Source: Lentisphaeria bacterium (GTDB lineage: Bacteria > Verrucomicrobiota > Lentisphaeria > Victivallales > Victivallaceae). From it: a stretch of DNA of 64,000 nt. Position numbers and translations under genes: made by a program. The stretch covers positions 310,001-374,000 of the forward strand of contig CP091727.1 in NCBI GenBank assembly GCA_022009855.1. Direction: 5' to 3'. A model generated the notes under the pieces. That model was not told the DNA's origin, searched no databases, and saw nothing but the letters and a program-made list of their open reading frames with translations. Positions 40,606 through 52,041 of the stretch are shown piece after piece. Every line of letters starts with the position of its first letter. Position 1 is the stretch's first letter.

Positions 40606-41415
40606 GGCGCACAGAAATAAGAGATTCTCCATGATATCCTTTTCGCTGACGCGGTCGTAGTAATAATACCAACTGCACCAACCGGTCGGAATATCGGAGG
40701 AATGGCGGGCATGCATCGCTTTGCCCCACCGATCCGCAAATGTTTCCAGAGTTTCATACCCATCCGTCCCCGGAAGGAAGCAGAGCGTTTCAGACCGGAG
40801 CGTTTCCCCGGCATCCACCGGCCTGTCATCGCAATCAGCGATGATGTCGAGTTTCTCCAACCCGCCGCTGCCGAGTTGAAGCTCAAAACGCCCGAACATC
40901 CGAGCGGCAGTCAGAAAGCCGATCACCAGACAATCGCCGCTTTCGGAATCATTGACCTCAATCAGGTGTTCCGCCCGAAAACAATTCTCCATTTCTGGCT
41001 TATAAGACTCCGGGCGGCAGACTGCATAACGGACATAATCCGGGTTCAGCCTGAAGTCCCGGTCCCCCGGCCGCCGCGCGCCACAGCCGCTCGGCATGCT
41101 CCATCCCTCCAGATAGAGATGCAGACGGCTGCCGGGAAGCCCCAGAAAATCGTTCCGGTTTCCAGTCCGATATCGCCAGCGAAAACCGCCGCAGCGGAAC
41201 CCCGCGCCGGAATTAACCAATTCCAGATACATCGTCACCCGGTCCGCCTCCACCCGGCGCTGTTCTTTCAGCGCAATCCCGCGAGTCGCGCACTGCCGCA
41301 CGTCAAGCCAGCATCCATCGACTTCAAGCTGCGGAATCAAACCGTCACACCAATGCCCGCCTTTGATTACAATTGGCGCTGTTTTCACGGACCGGCAATT
41401 TTCATCGTTTCTCAT
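40606..41415 (-). pseudogene. GH36-like alpha-galactosidase, N-terminal fragment
   Basis: Starts MRNDENCRSVKTAPIVIKGG (ATG 41415, AAGGAG upstream) and covers the N-terminal beta-sandwich up to SDIPTGWCSWYYYYDRVSEKD and ENLLFLCA, the entry to the barrel. The catalytic part is missing, cut at the IS5 scar. It is the last gene of the minus-strand operon that starts at 49959. The loss suggests that the locus no longer makes this enzyme. Confidence 0.75.
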
Positions 41416-41434
41416 TCCGGAGTACTCCTTACAG

Positions 41435-43592
41435 TCATTGCTTCGCTGCAAAACGGTGCTGCAGAACCCGCACTCCCAGCCCCGGCAGCTCCAGTTCCTG
41501 ATCCAGTGGGGCAGGAGTGCCCGCCACGAGGTCGCTCCACTCCTTTTCCCGCTCCAGTACAAGCCGGAACTTCTGCGGCTCCCGATTGTGGTTCAGCAGA
41601 ATGCAGAGTTCCGCGGAATCAGAGAAGAGCCGGCAGACTTCAATGCCGGTTCCATCGCAACAGTGCCCATCCTGAAGCAGTTCGGCATTGCGCGCCACAC
41701 CGGAGGTAAGAATCGTCTCCCGGAGCCACTCCACAGCTGGCGCAGCAGGAGATTCGTAATACTGCCGGAAAATCTCCGTGCCGGCCAGAATCGCTGTCCC
41801 CTTACCGAAACGGCAGCTGGAGATGGCACATCGTCCATCCTCATAAGGCACCGTAGCTTCAAGTTTTTCGGCTGGTTCGAGCACATGCCAGTAAAAGCAA
41901 CAGGGAGCTTTGCCTGCCGGATACTCCATCTCCGGCGCAGTTTCCCTGCCTTCCCGGTCAAACATGGTTACGCCAAATACCTGTTCAAGGCCACAGATCG
42001 GAGCATATCCCTTGAACATATTGTTGCCGCCTTTGAATGCAAACGGCGACTCGGCAATCACGGTGCCGCCATTTGCCGTGAAATCCCGGATGGCATCCGC
42101 TATTTCCTGCGTCATATTTTCGACTGCCGGCAACAGCAACAACCGGTAGCGTTTCAGTTCGCCTAAATTGAACTCGGAGATTCCGTCATACGGAATATTC
42201 ATATCCCACAATGCCTTGAATGCACCACGAATGCTGTTTTCGATGCCGTCTTCATAGTGGTTGGAAATAATCTTGCCGTCGCCCGTCTGGATATAGGATG
42301 ACATCAGCAGCGTCATGAGGCGGTCCGCAACGAGAACCGCAGCGGCGGGCCGCGGACAGGCCGTATTAAGCAGTGCCGCATGCCGACTCAACAGTTTCGC
42401 CTGTTCCGCATGGAGCCGGGCACGGGCCGACGGCGTTCCGTTCCAGCGCATCAAATTAAAGTTGGCGACCTGATTGTCCGAGATTCGGGTACGATAGTTC
42501 CAGCAGACGAATGATTTTGCGTTGTGTCCGATCGCCAGCCAGTTGTTGAAAATCCGTTCCAGCGGTGTCAGCATGGCGACATTGGGACCGGCTTCCGTTT
42601 CCAGCACAAGAGTACGGCGCAGGGGATCGCGGGACATCCAGCGGAAACTGTCGACATAAAGAGATTTTGTAAAAGGTGTCAACCACCTTCCTTCGCCATG
42701 CGCAACAGTGTAATAGGAGAAGCCAGGAATGTCAAAGCTCTTCGCAACTTCCGATGGTCGGATATTAACTTCGGGAAAGACACCGCGGAATCCGTGTGTC
42801 AGGCAGATGTTGCCGGTTACCGGCCGGTCATACGGATCATTTTCATGGATAATGCGCCGGATTTCCCCATCGCCTCAGCAAGCCGGAACTGGTTGAACTC
42901 ATGCCAGTCGCGCCATGCGACAAAACCACCATACAAAAGCCGCAGCCCTGCGGAGGCTCAACCTCATCCCAGTCGCGGAAAAGAACAGGGAACTCCGTGC
43001 TCCACGCTTTCAGCATCATTTTCAAATCATTCCGGTAACGCTCTTTCAGCCAATGGCGGAAACGACTGCGAGTGTGCCCGCAATAGCAGCACCCAAGCCA
43101 CGGCTCATTCCAGTTCATCCAGCCCAATACCGCCGGGTGTTCAGCATAGCGACGCACAGCCAGAGCGATGAACTCAAACGCCCTGCTGCGCCACAGCGGA
43201 TCATCAAGGCAGATCCGTACCCGCGGTCCTGAGTTATTTCCGCCGGCTCCGGGACTTGCCTGCGGCGGCAGTACCGGATAATCACGGGCGAGCCATTGCG
43301 GTGGATAGATGCCCTGAAGATTGTCGAATACGCCGCCAACAGTCAGCAATACGCCAATTCCATGCCGGGCGGCCAGATCCATTACAGCATCCTGCCGGGA
43401 GAAATCGTAGCGGTGTTCCGCGTACTCAATGCGATCCTGCGGGACAAATATGCGAATTACATTGAAATTGAGCTTTTCAAGCTCTTTCATATCCTGTTCA
43501 TACTCTTCGGCGGGCCAATCGGAGGACTTCGCGTATGGAGCGACGGAAGCTCCGTAAAGGAAACGGCTATCCTCAAAAAAATTCTTCATCAT
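41435..43592 (-). CDS. GH42-like beta-galactosidase family protein, two frameshifts
   Basis: About 718 residues. The TIM barrel starts RFLYGASVAPYAKSSDWP and has LNFNVIRIFVPQDRIEYAEH. The acid/base block is LGWMNWNEPWLGCCYCGHTR. After NIRPSEVAKSFDIPGFSYY the gene continues into a barrel end with LVLETEAGPNV (probable nucleophile Glu in ETE). A GATase-like trimerisation domain follows (YRLLLLPAVENMTQEIADAI, FTANGGTVIAESPF), then a small C-terminal beta domain. Frame shifts lie near 42925 and 42870; the bridging frame reads YGGFVAWRDWHEFNQFRLAE. The start overlaps the previous gene's stop (ATGATG). No signal peptide. Confidence 0.75.
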
Positions 43593-45127
43593 GCTCTCTC
43601 CAGTTCAATTGCAGAACGTTCTGTCATAAATATCGGATAATCAGTAACCGGATACGGCGCAATAATTGCGGAACCATACGCCCAGTCGGGATATTTCACA
43701 ATTTCCCGGTCGATCGCATAGACCTTGTGCCGCAGCGGATCAATCAGAACCGGTTCCCGAAAACGGCAGCCCAGCTCTCCGGAAACTTTTACCTCGCACC
43801 GGATTGAGGCACCGAGATTTCAATGCTTTCCGGCAGGTACAGCGCAAACACCGGAACTTCATGTCGCAGAAAAGCCACCGAATTGAACTGATAATTCAGT
43901 CTGCTCCCTGCCATGTTGCCGTTGATCAGATTTCCGGAAATCATCATCCGGGAAGTCGGTTCCGCCTCCGCCAGCAGTGTTGCCATCGCCTGAAATGCGA
44001 AGAATCCCAGTTTGGGCCGCATAGGATCCGCTTTAAAAATCCCGAATTCCTGATCGGCCCCATCGGGATAATAGGAACGCAAATCCGACGCAGTAAAGAT
44101 CGAAGAAACTTTCATCCCGGTTTGAAAATCGCACAGCAGGCGCCGCAGAATATATTTGGCCTGAACATATTCTGACGTAATATAACAGCCGCCGTGATGC
44201 GGACGGGTTGCCCGCCCGGCTTCGCCCTGCCAGAACTCCGTTGTTTTCCCCGGAACAGTAAGGTGACTGCGGAAGAAAGCAACCTTGTCGCAGTTTTCAG
44301 CCTCCGGGGTGTTGGCATAATTGTGATAACTGATGATATCCACCCAATCCGCAAGCCGCCTGATACCGGCAACTCTGACGTGATCGGAAACGGGATGTGA
44401 AATCGTGGCGATAACCTTGACCTGCGGCAATGTTTTACGCAACGCATCCGCACTTTCCTTTACGAAATCCACATAATCTTCTGCAATTCGTATCCGCCGG
44501 AGTTCTTCCTTCAGATCTGCATGAACTGGCTGACCGAGATGACGCCAGAATACGCGGTGAACATCCGGTTCATTCCAGATTTCATAGTGTCTCACACGGT
44601 CGGAAAAATGCTCTGCCATTGCGGCCAGATAATTTTTCCAAGCAGCCATCGCCCGTGGGCCATGATAAAGTGGAACCTCGCCGACGTAGCCCCGCACCAT
44701 TCCATTGGCCGGAGAATTTCCACTTTGCCGGAACAGCTCCTCATAGGCGGGAACAGGCGTATGAATCGGGTGGCCGAATCCGGTGTTGAACCAGGGTTGA
44801 ATGCCGCGCTGAAGCAGATTGTCCACAATAGCATCAAGCCAGGCGAAATCATAAACCCCCGCTGTCTTTTCACATTTGAGCCAACCTGTCTGCAGTCGTA
44901 CCCATTTACAACCGGCGGCGCAGGGGATCGTAAAGGGGCGTCGGGTCATAGGTGTCGCGATCGAGCGTTTCCATGCCGATTCCCGCGATGGAACTGGTGA
45001 TGTCATGACTGGAGAGGGGTTTCAGCGTTCCGAGCGGACGGATACCGAACTGTTGATCCAGCGGAGCCGGATTGTTGTCATACCGATTCAGGTCATCTGA
45101 ATCCGGTAATCTGAAAAACTGTTCCAT
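43589..45127 (-). CDS. GH39-like clan GH-A hydrolase, two frameshifts
   Basis: About 510 residues, no signal peptide. After a short N-terminus (MEQFFRLPDSDDLNRYDNNP) and PTPLYDPLRRAGCKWVRLQT (restored across a shift near 44930), the barrel shows RVRHYEIWNEPDVHRVFW with the acid/base Glu and KTTEFWQGEAGRATR with the nucleophile Glu, as in beta-xylosidases of GH39. A shift near 43805 leads to CEVKVSGELGCRFREPVLID and a stop overlapping the next gene's ATG. The start is ATG 45127 with AAGGAA; GTG 45142 is possible. Substrate could be a xyloside, but other GH-A activities fit. Confidence 0.7.
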
Positions 45128-45141
45128 AACCTGTTCCTTCA

Positions 45142-48112
45142 CTATTCCTTCAAAAGAGTGCCGAAGTGTGTTCTGTCCTTATGATTGAACTCACCTCCGG
45201 CCCAGACGGTTTGATTCCGCTTCCCGAAGCGGTCGGTGTTGTCCACGGCAATGTCGAATCCGAGCAGTGCAGGTTCAGCGAGGCCGAGGCAGCTCCACGG
45301 AACCGTAAGTTCCGCCGTATAGCCGGTGGCATCTTCAGTGATGTTCCACCGGATCTTCGCGGTATTGACGCCGCTGCTTGCCTGCAGCGCCGCCGGCAAG
45401 CCGTTCAACGATGCCGGCGACAGAAAAAGCCGATGGACGTTCGGGGTATATCCGGGGAAATCGAGCATGCTCTCCGGGCACGTGTCAAAGAAAAGTTCAA
45501 TTGTGTCACCATTCCACGGAGCCCCTTTCTCCCTCACTCCGCGCTCGGCATCATTCACCCGGATCGATAACTTCAAGGCCGTTGCAGTCACGTCAGGTTG
45601 AAAACTGAATAGCTCTCCGACAACGCATTTCTCGCCACTGCGGCAAAAACTCACTGGCTTGAAGGAAACCGGCCAGCGCCGGAACTCTTTCCCGTTTGAA
45701 ATAATCACCTGCGCCTGATAACTCGTGCCGTCAAAAGGGAAATACACCACGCTCTCCGCCTGAGGCGGCAAAGTTACCGTCCTGGCGGTTCCGGCAAAGT
45801 CCGGGCGCACTTTCAGCGTCACTGTTGCAGTGCCGTGATTGAAGATTCCGATTCCAAGCATCGTTTTTCCGTCAACTTTGCTTTGGCGGGCACCAGTTAC
45901 GGAATAAGCCAATTCCGGCACGATCTGCGCTTCTGAAACCACTTTGCGCAAATCAGAACCGCGCAGGAAACAAGGGTTTCGGCCGACCGGCAACTCCTCG
46001 CGAACCGTCAGCTCATTGCCATAAAGGTCATAAAGGGAAATACCTTCACCACTCAAAGTCAGTTTGAATTTCCGGTCAACCGTGTTATTCCAGAAAGCTG
46101 CGATCTCCTTCCCATCGTGGTCACGGTAGAGATAGCAGGTAATCCCGCGAATCCACTCAATACGCTCCACCGGAACGGCTCCCGCGAAGAAGTGAACCAA
46201 TGCGCTATGCGCCGGATAAAGCATGGATGGAACCAGTCCGGTCTGCACAAATTCCCCCACCTGCTGCCAGCTTGGCGAAAGTTCGTGCATCAGCAGTGAA
46301 GTGTCAGGCAAGTACATACTCTGCTTGACTCCTTCCCCTAGATCCAGCAAAAACGTTGCGCCAAATGCCGCGGCAGCGTACCGGCCTCAATCCGTCTGGT
46401 ATCATTCTTATCCCCCCAGAGATAATAAAGCTCCGTGTTCCAAAGCGGCATTCCGGCTGCGTATTTGTCAACCATCCGCCGCAGTTGCTGTAAGCTCTCA
46501 CGCGCCGGGTTCGCGCTGTTCTCCTGACGGGACGAATAAGGGTGAAAACTCAGTGCGTCACAAACCTCCAATGCCTTTGATTCCCCGAGTGCTTTCAGGA
46601 ATGCCCCTGCCGAACCGCCGAAGTCAGATGTAATTCCGCCTCCGACCACAATTGTGCCGGGAGCAGCCTCCCGGATCGCGCGTCCTGCTATTTTGACATA
46701 CTCCGCATACTTCTCGCCGGGGATGCAGATGTTCGGCTCATTCGTCAGTTCATAAGCGGCAATCCGGCCGCGGTAACGGGAAGCCATGGCTCGGACATAA
46801 CGTTCCCACATCTCATGCGGCGGCAGCAGGCCGTCCCATGACAGCTTGGTTGCAACCTTATCCGATTTTTCAACCACGAACTTCGGCAGGCGCGTAAAAT
46901 CGCGTTTCCCGGTCCGGTAATTGTCCCGCAGAAAAAACATATTGCCCAATACCGGCATGATCTGCATGTCATTCCGATCGGCCAGTTCTACGAGCCGATC
47001 CGTATTGCTCCAATCGAATACCCCGGGAGCCGTTTCTATCAGCTTCCAGGAAAAAGCATCGCCGTTGTTGCCGCTGCGCAGCAACTTTATGCCGGCATTC
47101 CGGAAAAAACGGATATAACTTTCCTGATCGCTCTCCAGCCCCCGGTAGCCTCCGAGGATAAAGCTCTGGTTTTCCGCCGTTTCCCCCATAAGAAAACTCC
47201 ACTCCAAGCACGCTCTCCCGGCGCAAATCCGGCTTGCCGGGCCGGGGCGGGAAAACGCGGGCATAGTGTATCGGGAATATGCTGCCGGAACTCCCGGACC
47301 CGGTGAATCCTCCCGCAAGCTGGAAGTGTCCGTAACGACCGGCGGCAAGTTGGAGATTGCGGCGGACGACACTCCCCCGGCTTCAGTTCGAGCTGGTACT
47401 CGCCCAGCGGCGTCACAAGTCCGCTCAAACTCTCTTTCTGCGTCAGTTTCACCGCAATTTTCTGATCGGAATTACTGTAGTTGACTGCCGCGATTTCCAA
47501 CGGCATCTGCGCTTCTCCGAGGCAGATCCGTTCCGGGGCGATCAGTGCCGCTTCCACTCCGGCATGCGGCGCGTAGTCCGTCGCCTCGGTTCCTTCTTCG
47601 ATCTGAAACGCATCGAACCAGACAGTCGCATCATTCGCAATCCGGTCCCAGTTCCCCCACCGGAACTCGGTGAAATAATTTCCATCCCCCTTGGCGCGGA
47701 AGCTGAAAGAGTACCGCTTCCACTCCCGTTCCGGCTTCATCCATCGCAGTTCCGTGATCCAGGCGTCGGATTCCGGCGTGATGTCGCCGGAGAGAACTCC
47801 GCAACGGATACGAACCGGTTTGTCGCTTTTCATATACCAGGAAAGCGTATAGGTTTTCCCCGGTTCCAACTTGAACTCAGCCGAGAGGAATTCAATCATA
47901 TCCGCTTTGGGATTGGCAAAACGGATGCTCTGCCGGCCGTGAACGGCAGAAGCCGAATCAAACTCCGGTTTGAGATAGCCCCCGCCGCTGCGGGCGAAGC
48001 GGACCACGCCGAAGTTGGCGGAATCCAGTTCAAAACTGGAGTTGCGGATCGGGTTTGCCGCAGCCGTCCCGGCCAGAAACACTCCCAGCAGAATGCTCAG
48101 GACACATTTCAT
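45142..48112 (-). CDS. secreted GH-A hydrolase with N-terminal binding domain and CBM9-like tail, three frameshifts
   Basis: About 990 residues. MKCVLSILLGVFLAGTAAAN is the signal peptide. Residues 20-190 form a jelly-roll binding domain (NPIRNSSFELDSANFGVVRF). The barrel has RIAAYELTNEPNICIPGEKY (acid/base) and GMPLWNTELYYLWGDKN (nucleophile). The C-terminal part (LKLSIRVNDAERGVREKGAP, NGDTIELFFDT) is CBM9-like. Shifts lie near 47375, 47190 and 46345; at the last a T5 run would need six T to give RFLLDLGEGVKQSMYLPD. The start overlaps the upstream gene's stop (ATGA). The downstream GH39-like gene follows directly. Confidence 0.75.
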
Positions 48113-49015
48113 CGGACAAACTCCCAGGTGATTCCCTTGACATCAAGCTCACGGCTTCCGCCGCAGAACAGGCCGATCGACAATGTCAGGACTCCGGACT
48201 GCAGCTGAACGATCTTTTCAGCCGTCGGAACTTCAATTTCAAACGACCGGTGCTGCCACTCCGGCGAAACCGTGAAGTTATTGAATTTCACCCAGTGCTC
48301 CAGCCCTTTCTGCCAGCCGCCGTCGACGATGATCTGGGCTTTTCCGTCGTGGTCGGCCTTGAACCAGCCGCCAACGCGGTAAACTTTTCCGGGGATGACC
48401 GGAACCGGCATGGATACCGCATTGATCCGTTCCGGCGGATTCTCGGAATCCCACTTCAGGCGCATGGCCTTGCCGCCGTCAATATGGTCAGCGGCAGACA
48501 CGACTGTCAGCGTTCCAAGTTCGTCGCCGCCATCGCGCATCCAGCGGACATGGCGGGAAAACGCGACCGGGAACGGACCCGGATCATTGTCAAAATCCAG
48601 TTTCACCGCATGTTTTTCACCGTCAAATGCCTCAACGGAGATATCTTTGACCTCGGCGGAATACGGCAAACTTCCTTCGGTATACCAGCTTAATTCCGCC
48701 TTGCCGTCGCCATCGGTTTTGAAGTAAATCTTTGCTGGAGCAAACGTCTTTTGCGCCGGAAGCGCGACTGAATTTTTACCGCCGCGGCAATGCAGTCCCC
48801 CTTCCGGCGCAAGATACGAAAAAACTGCATTGATACAGTGTATCCGCCTTCAACGGAACGGTGCGCACAAGTTTAGGCCAGGTTTTGGGAGTATGGACAA
48901 TACTGGCCGATTCAGTCTTGATTTTCCATCCACCATACCAGTTCCATGCCGGCCGTTTGATCTCCTCCGCCTGAAGCGCTCCGGCCAAAAGAAAAAGAAT
49001 GACAGCAAATCTCAT
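48109..49015 (-). CDS. secreted carbohydrate-binding-like protein, one frameshift
   Basis: About 300 residues. The signal peptide is MRFAVILFLLAGALQAEE. The mature part is beta-rich with two similar halves (WNWYGGWKIKTESASIVHTP and SAADHIDGGKAMRLKWDSEN; PVIPGKVYRVGGWFKADHDG), the look of CBM4/9/16-type jelly rolls. No catalytic motif is seen. A T6 run near 48790 (T7 expected) breaks the frame; restoring it gives SYLAPEGGLHCRGGKNSVAL. Stop overlaps the start of the GH-A gene as ATGA. It probably helps to hold the polysaccharide for the enzymes of the operon. Confidence 0.65.
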
Positions 49016-49143
49016 CGTGATCTCCTTTCCTGCAGTTAATATCGTGATGTAAAATATTCTGTGAATTCTCTGATTCATTAATAATATGGGAGTTCCGAAC
49101 TATCTGGTACTCGCTGTCCCCAACCAGGCTCCCGTCCGCTCAG

Positions 49144-49959
49144 TCAATAAGGCCAGACGGAATACGAACGTGTCGAAGCATCCGAACCATAATTATTACC
49201 GTACAGGTAACGCAAATTAAAATCGTTTGCGGTAAGATGATTCGGGTTTTGCGAGGCAACATGTCCATCCGCCATTGCAACATTATCTCTCCCGCCATGG
49301 GGCAAAGCCGCGCATTTGGAAGCGATATCCTGCGTGTGATAATTGAAATAGGCGGCGTTGCTCTCTATGCCGCAATTATTTCCGCCATAGATCTTACTGA
49401 AATCATGATCTTGGATGACGACCGCCAGCGAGGCTTGCCGGCATTTGCCGATCCGGCGCGGCATATATTTGAACTGCTCCGAAGCGGTCCCCTGATAAAG
49501 TCCGAGCAATGCGTTCCACGCATAACTGGTAATTGCCATGCCATCCCGGTCACTTCCCCTGACACAGGTTTCTTCCCTTGCCGCCGGGCAGAGATACACC
49601 TTGCTGACCGCTCCCTCTACCGGAAATTCCGAACCGGAAATATAGGTATAAAGCAACGGCGGGAAGGAATTGTTGAATGCGAATTTGTTATTCCACCTCC
49701 AATTGGCCAGCGGATAATAATCCCGGTTATCCCCGGAGTAAGTGAGAGCGGCAATCCCGATCTGTCGGAGGTTGTTTGAGCAGGAGATTGCCTGAGCGCG
49801 GGCTCTGGCCTGATTCAACGCCGGCAGAAGCATTGCGGCAAGAATAGTGATGATCGCTATTGCAATGAGCAATTCAATCAAAGTAAATTTCCATCTTACA
49901 TTTTCCTTCGTATTTTTGGGCGATTCAAGTGAGATGTGATCATTCATTTTTCCTGCCAT
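49144..49959 (-). CDS. prepilin-type N-terminal cleavage/methylation protein, intact
   Basis: 271 residues, uninterrupted, first gene of the minus-strand operon. The leader is longer than usual (MAGKMNDHISLESPKNTKEN) before WKFTLIELLIAIAIITILAA, the cleavage site and helix. A second in-frame ATG at 49947 with AGGAAAA may be the true start. The globular part has SKVYLCPAAREETC and ends with DNVAMADGHVASQNP, the DGH block, then an aromatic tail. Located 129 bases upstream of the binding protein gene and divergent from a LacI gene. Confidence 0.9.
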   Translation of the reverse strand: MAGKMNDHISLESPKNTKENVRWKFTLIELLIAIAIITILAAMLLPALNQARARAQAISCSNNLRQIGIAALTYSGDNRDYYPLANWRWNNKFAFNNSFPPLLYTYISGSEFPVEGAVSKVYLCPAAREETCVRGSDRDGMAITSYAWNALLGLYQGTASEQFKYMPRRIGKCRQASLAVVIQDHDFSKIYGGNNCGIESNAAYFNYHTQDIASKCAALPHGGRDNVAMADGHVASQNPNHLTANDFNLRYLYGNNYGSDASTRSYSVWPY

Positions 49960-50416
49960 AGTTACCTGTGTTTTGTTTCATCGACTGGACTCTGGGAAAT
50001 CATCCTTGACCGAAAGCGGAAGAATCACCAAGTTTTTTTTCAGGAACGAAACTTTTATATTCAAAATTACTTTGTCCTCCTTTCTCAATACGATGCAAAT
50101 TCATTCTGCCGAAAGTGCTTCATCTTTAGTCAATATAAGTGAAGAAAGGAAAAATAACAATGGTCTGCAACCTCATTCCCCGGGACATTCCGGGACAAAA
50201 CTTGATATTCCGCAATCCAAGTTTATATTAGATGGGAGTTCATGATTTTTTGAGAAAACGGCATCCGTTTTCCGGCCGGTTTGTTCGACTTTTCGGGGAA
50301 GCCGGCTTGAAAATGTGACGCGAACAGACTGAAAGCAAAAGAAGGAGCAGAAGGAATCATCGGGAACAAAGCTCCGTCTGCAGGGATCCGGCTTGGGCCT
50401 GACTGACTCCGATCGT
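49960..50416. other. divergent intergenic region between prepilin operon and LacI gene
   Basis: 457 bases, AT-rich in its left half. It should hold promoters for both directions. A possible one for the LacI gene is TTGATA at 50200 with TATATT at 50223-50228. CGGGACATTCCGGGAC near 50180 has a short direct repeat that could be part of an operator. No gene is seen. Confidence 0.45.
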
Positions 50417-51412
50417 ATGAAAAAAATCACAATCCGGGAACTGGCGCGCCATGCAGGCGTATCCAAATCCACGGTCAGCCGTGCTCTGAATAACCAGCAG
50501 GAGGTTGCGCCGGAGGTACGCAAACATATCCTGTCGCTAGCCGCCGAGCTGAAATACTGCAATACGGCCCTCCGCAAATCCCCGGCTATCGCAGTAATTT
50601 CCAACTGGGCGCAGTACGGGCAGTATCGGACACGTCTTGAATATGCGGTCTGTCAGGCAATTGAAGTCGCAGGCGGATGCCCTTTTGTCGTTTCAGAAAA
50701 AGGCTTGGAACTGGTTTCGGAAATTATTTTCAGCGGAGCGATTTCCATTTGCAGCGAAGACCGTATTGCCGGAGTCTGGTCCCGCCAGAAATCGTGCCCG
50801 CTGGTTTGCATCAACGATTTCAGCCGTCACATCGACCAGATCTATACCGTGCGGAGCGACCCGAAACAAGGCCAGCGGCTGATCGTGGAACACTTGGCCG
50901 GCCTTGGACATACGCGGATCGGCATGATGCGCCGGGATCGGCATTTTTCGCTGCGAAGTTCCCATTTGACGCAGGAAGGTTTTCTGGAAGCCATGGCGGC
51001 GAAAGGCCTGGAATCAACCGCCTTTTACCGTACTTTTGCAGAACCCGCGGAATTCCCGGACGCAATGGACTGGTTGCTCAAACAGCAAATTACAGCCCTG
51101 ATCGTGATGGGAGAAGGGTATGCCATTCAGGCGGGACACCTGCTGAAACAGCATGGCTGCCGGATTCCGGACGACATCTCTCTGGTAACTCAGGGAATGG
51201 AATACATGACCGAGTTTCTGGCTCCTCCCCAGACCGCAGTCATGCAGGATTTTGAACTCCTCGCCCAAAAATCCGTGGAAATGCTCTGGGAACTGATGAG
51301 AAGAAGAACCGTATCGGAAGACATCCTGATTCCGGCCAAGCTGATCATCCGCGAAAGCACCGCTCCCCCCTCCCGGAAAATAAAACCGCATCAGCTCCCC
51401 GGCGCGCCTTGA
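50417..51412 (+). CDS. LacI family transcriptional regulator, intact
   Basis: 331 residues, uninterrupted. KKITIRELARHAGVSKSTVS is the N-terminal helix-turn-helix, followed by RALNNQQEVAPEVRKHILSLA as hinge region. The sensor domain includes GLGHTRIGMMRRDRHFSLRS, QITALIVMGEGYAIQAG, IPDDISLVTQGMEYMTEFLA and ends LIIRESTAPP, as in the other regulators here. Divergent from the operon 40606-49959, which it most likely controls. Confidence 0.9.
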   Translation: MKKITIRELARHAGVSKSTVSRALNNQQEVAPEVRKHILSLAAELKYCNTALRKSPAIAVISNWAQYGQYRTRLEYAVCQAIEVAGGCPFVVSEKGLELVSEIIFSGAISICSEDRIAGVWSRQKSCPLVCINDFSRHIDQIYTVRSDPKQGQRLIVEHLAGLGHTRIGMMRRDRHFSLRSSHLTQEGFLEAMAAKGLESTAFYRTFAEPAEFPDAMDWLLKQQITALIVMGEGYAIQAGHLLKQHGCRIPDDISLVTQGMEYMTEFLAPPQTAVMQDFELLAQKSVEMLWELMRRRTVSEDILIPAKLIIRESTAPPSRKIKPHQLPGAP

Positions 51413-51456
51413 TTACCGGAACCATTCCAGCATAGTACGCGAGCCGGGAACTCATT

Positions 51457-51625
51457 TCAACAATCGGCATCCTCCGGCATATGCTGGGCGGAACACCCGC
51501 CGTCAACCACAAGCCGTTCTCCGCAGATATTCGCAGACGCGTCAGATGCCAGAAATGCAACTGCCTGCGCAATATCCTCTGCTGATGCCTCTTGGCGAAG
51601 CGGGCAATTGTTACGGCGGCGGGTA
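51457..51625 (-). pseudogene. short-chain dehydrogenase, C-terminal fragment
   Basis: The minus strand reads ASAEDIAQAVAFLASDASAN, then GERLVVDGGCSAQH and a stop at 51457, the unmistakable end of an SDR enzyme. The N-terminal 200 residues with the NAD site and catalytic Tyr are absent; upstream lies unrelated coiled-coil sequence. Confidence 0.75.
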
Positions 51626-52034
51626 CATAACGATTCATCCAGGACAACTTCTGCCGCAGGCCGGAAACCGAATCCGCGAGTTCTTTCTTATACTCCTCGA
51701 TCTTCTTCAGCAGTTCGGCCTGATCCCGGTCATGATCGCCGATCGCGTCGTTCAAAGCCTTCTGCAGATTCGATATCTGATCCTGCAGTTTTCTGGTCTC
51801 GGTGTCGATTTTACCGTTCAATTCCTGACGGAGATTGTCCAACTGGCCGGTCAATTCTTGCTGAAGAATGGTGGCATCGTCACCGGCGCAATCCCAGCAG
51901 ATCACCAGAATACTCTCCGTCTTGGCAATCACGTCTTTTTCGCTTTTTCCATCAAGGGTGATGCTGTAAGTTCCTTCCTGCAAAACAAGAGTCCGATTCA
52001 GCACACATTGCGTCTTTTTTGCTTGTGTTTTCAT
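51626..52034 (-). pseudogene. coiled-coil protein, N-terminal fragment
   Basis: Starts MKTQAKKTQCVLNRTLVLQE. A beta-rich N-terminus (GTYSITLDGKSEKDVIAKTE) is followed by a heptad-patterned coiled coil from residue 55 on (LQQELTGQLDNLRQELNGKI, KLQDQISNLQKALNDAI, LLKKIEEYKKELADSV). At about 51625 it runs into the SDR fragment in another frame, so the original C-terminus is lost. No family is recognised. Confidence 0.5.
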
Positions 52035-52041
52035 ATTTATT

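Noticed and set aside
41363..42166. 267-codon plus-strand frame opposite the GH42-like gene
   Set aside because: Shadow of the GH42 C-terminal domains; no motif or start signal.
51546..52040. First half of the long plus-strand frame ending at 52343
   Set aside because: It is antisense to the coiled-coil fragment; only the part after about 52042 looks coding.
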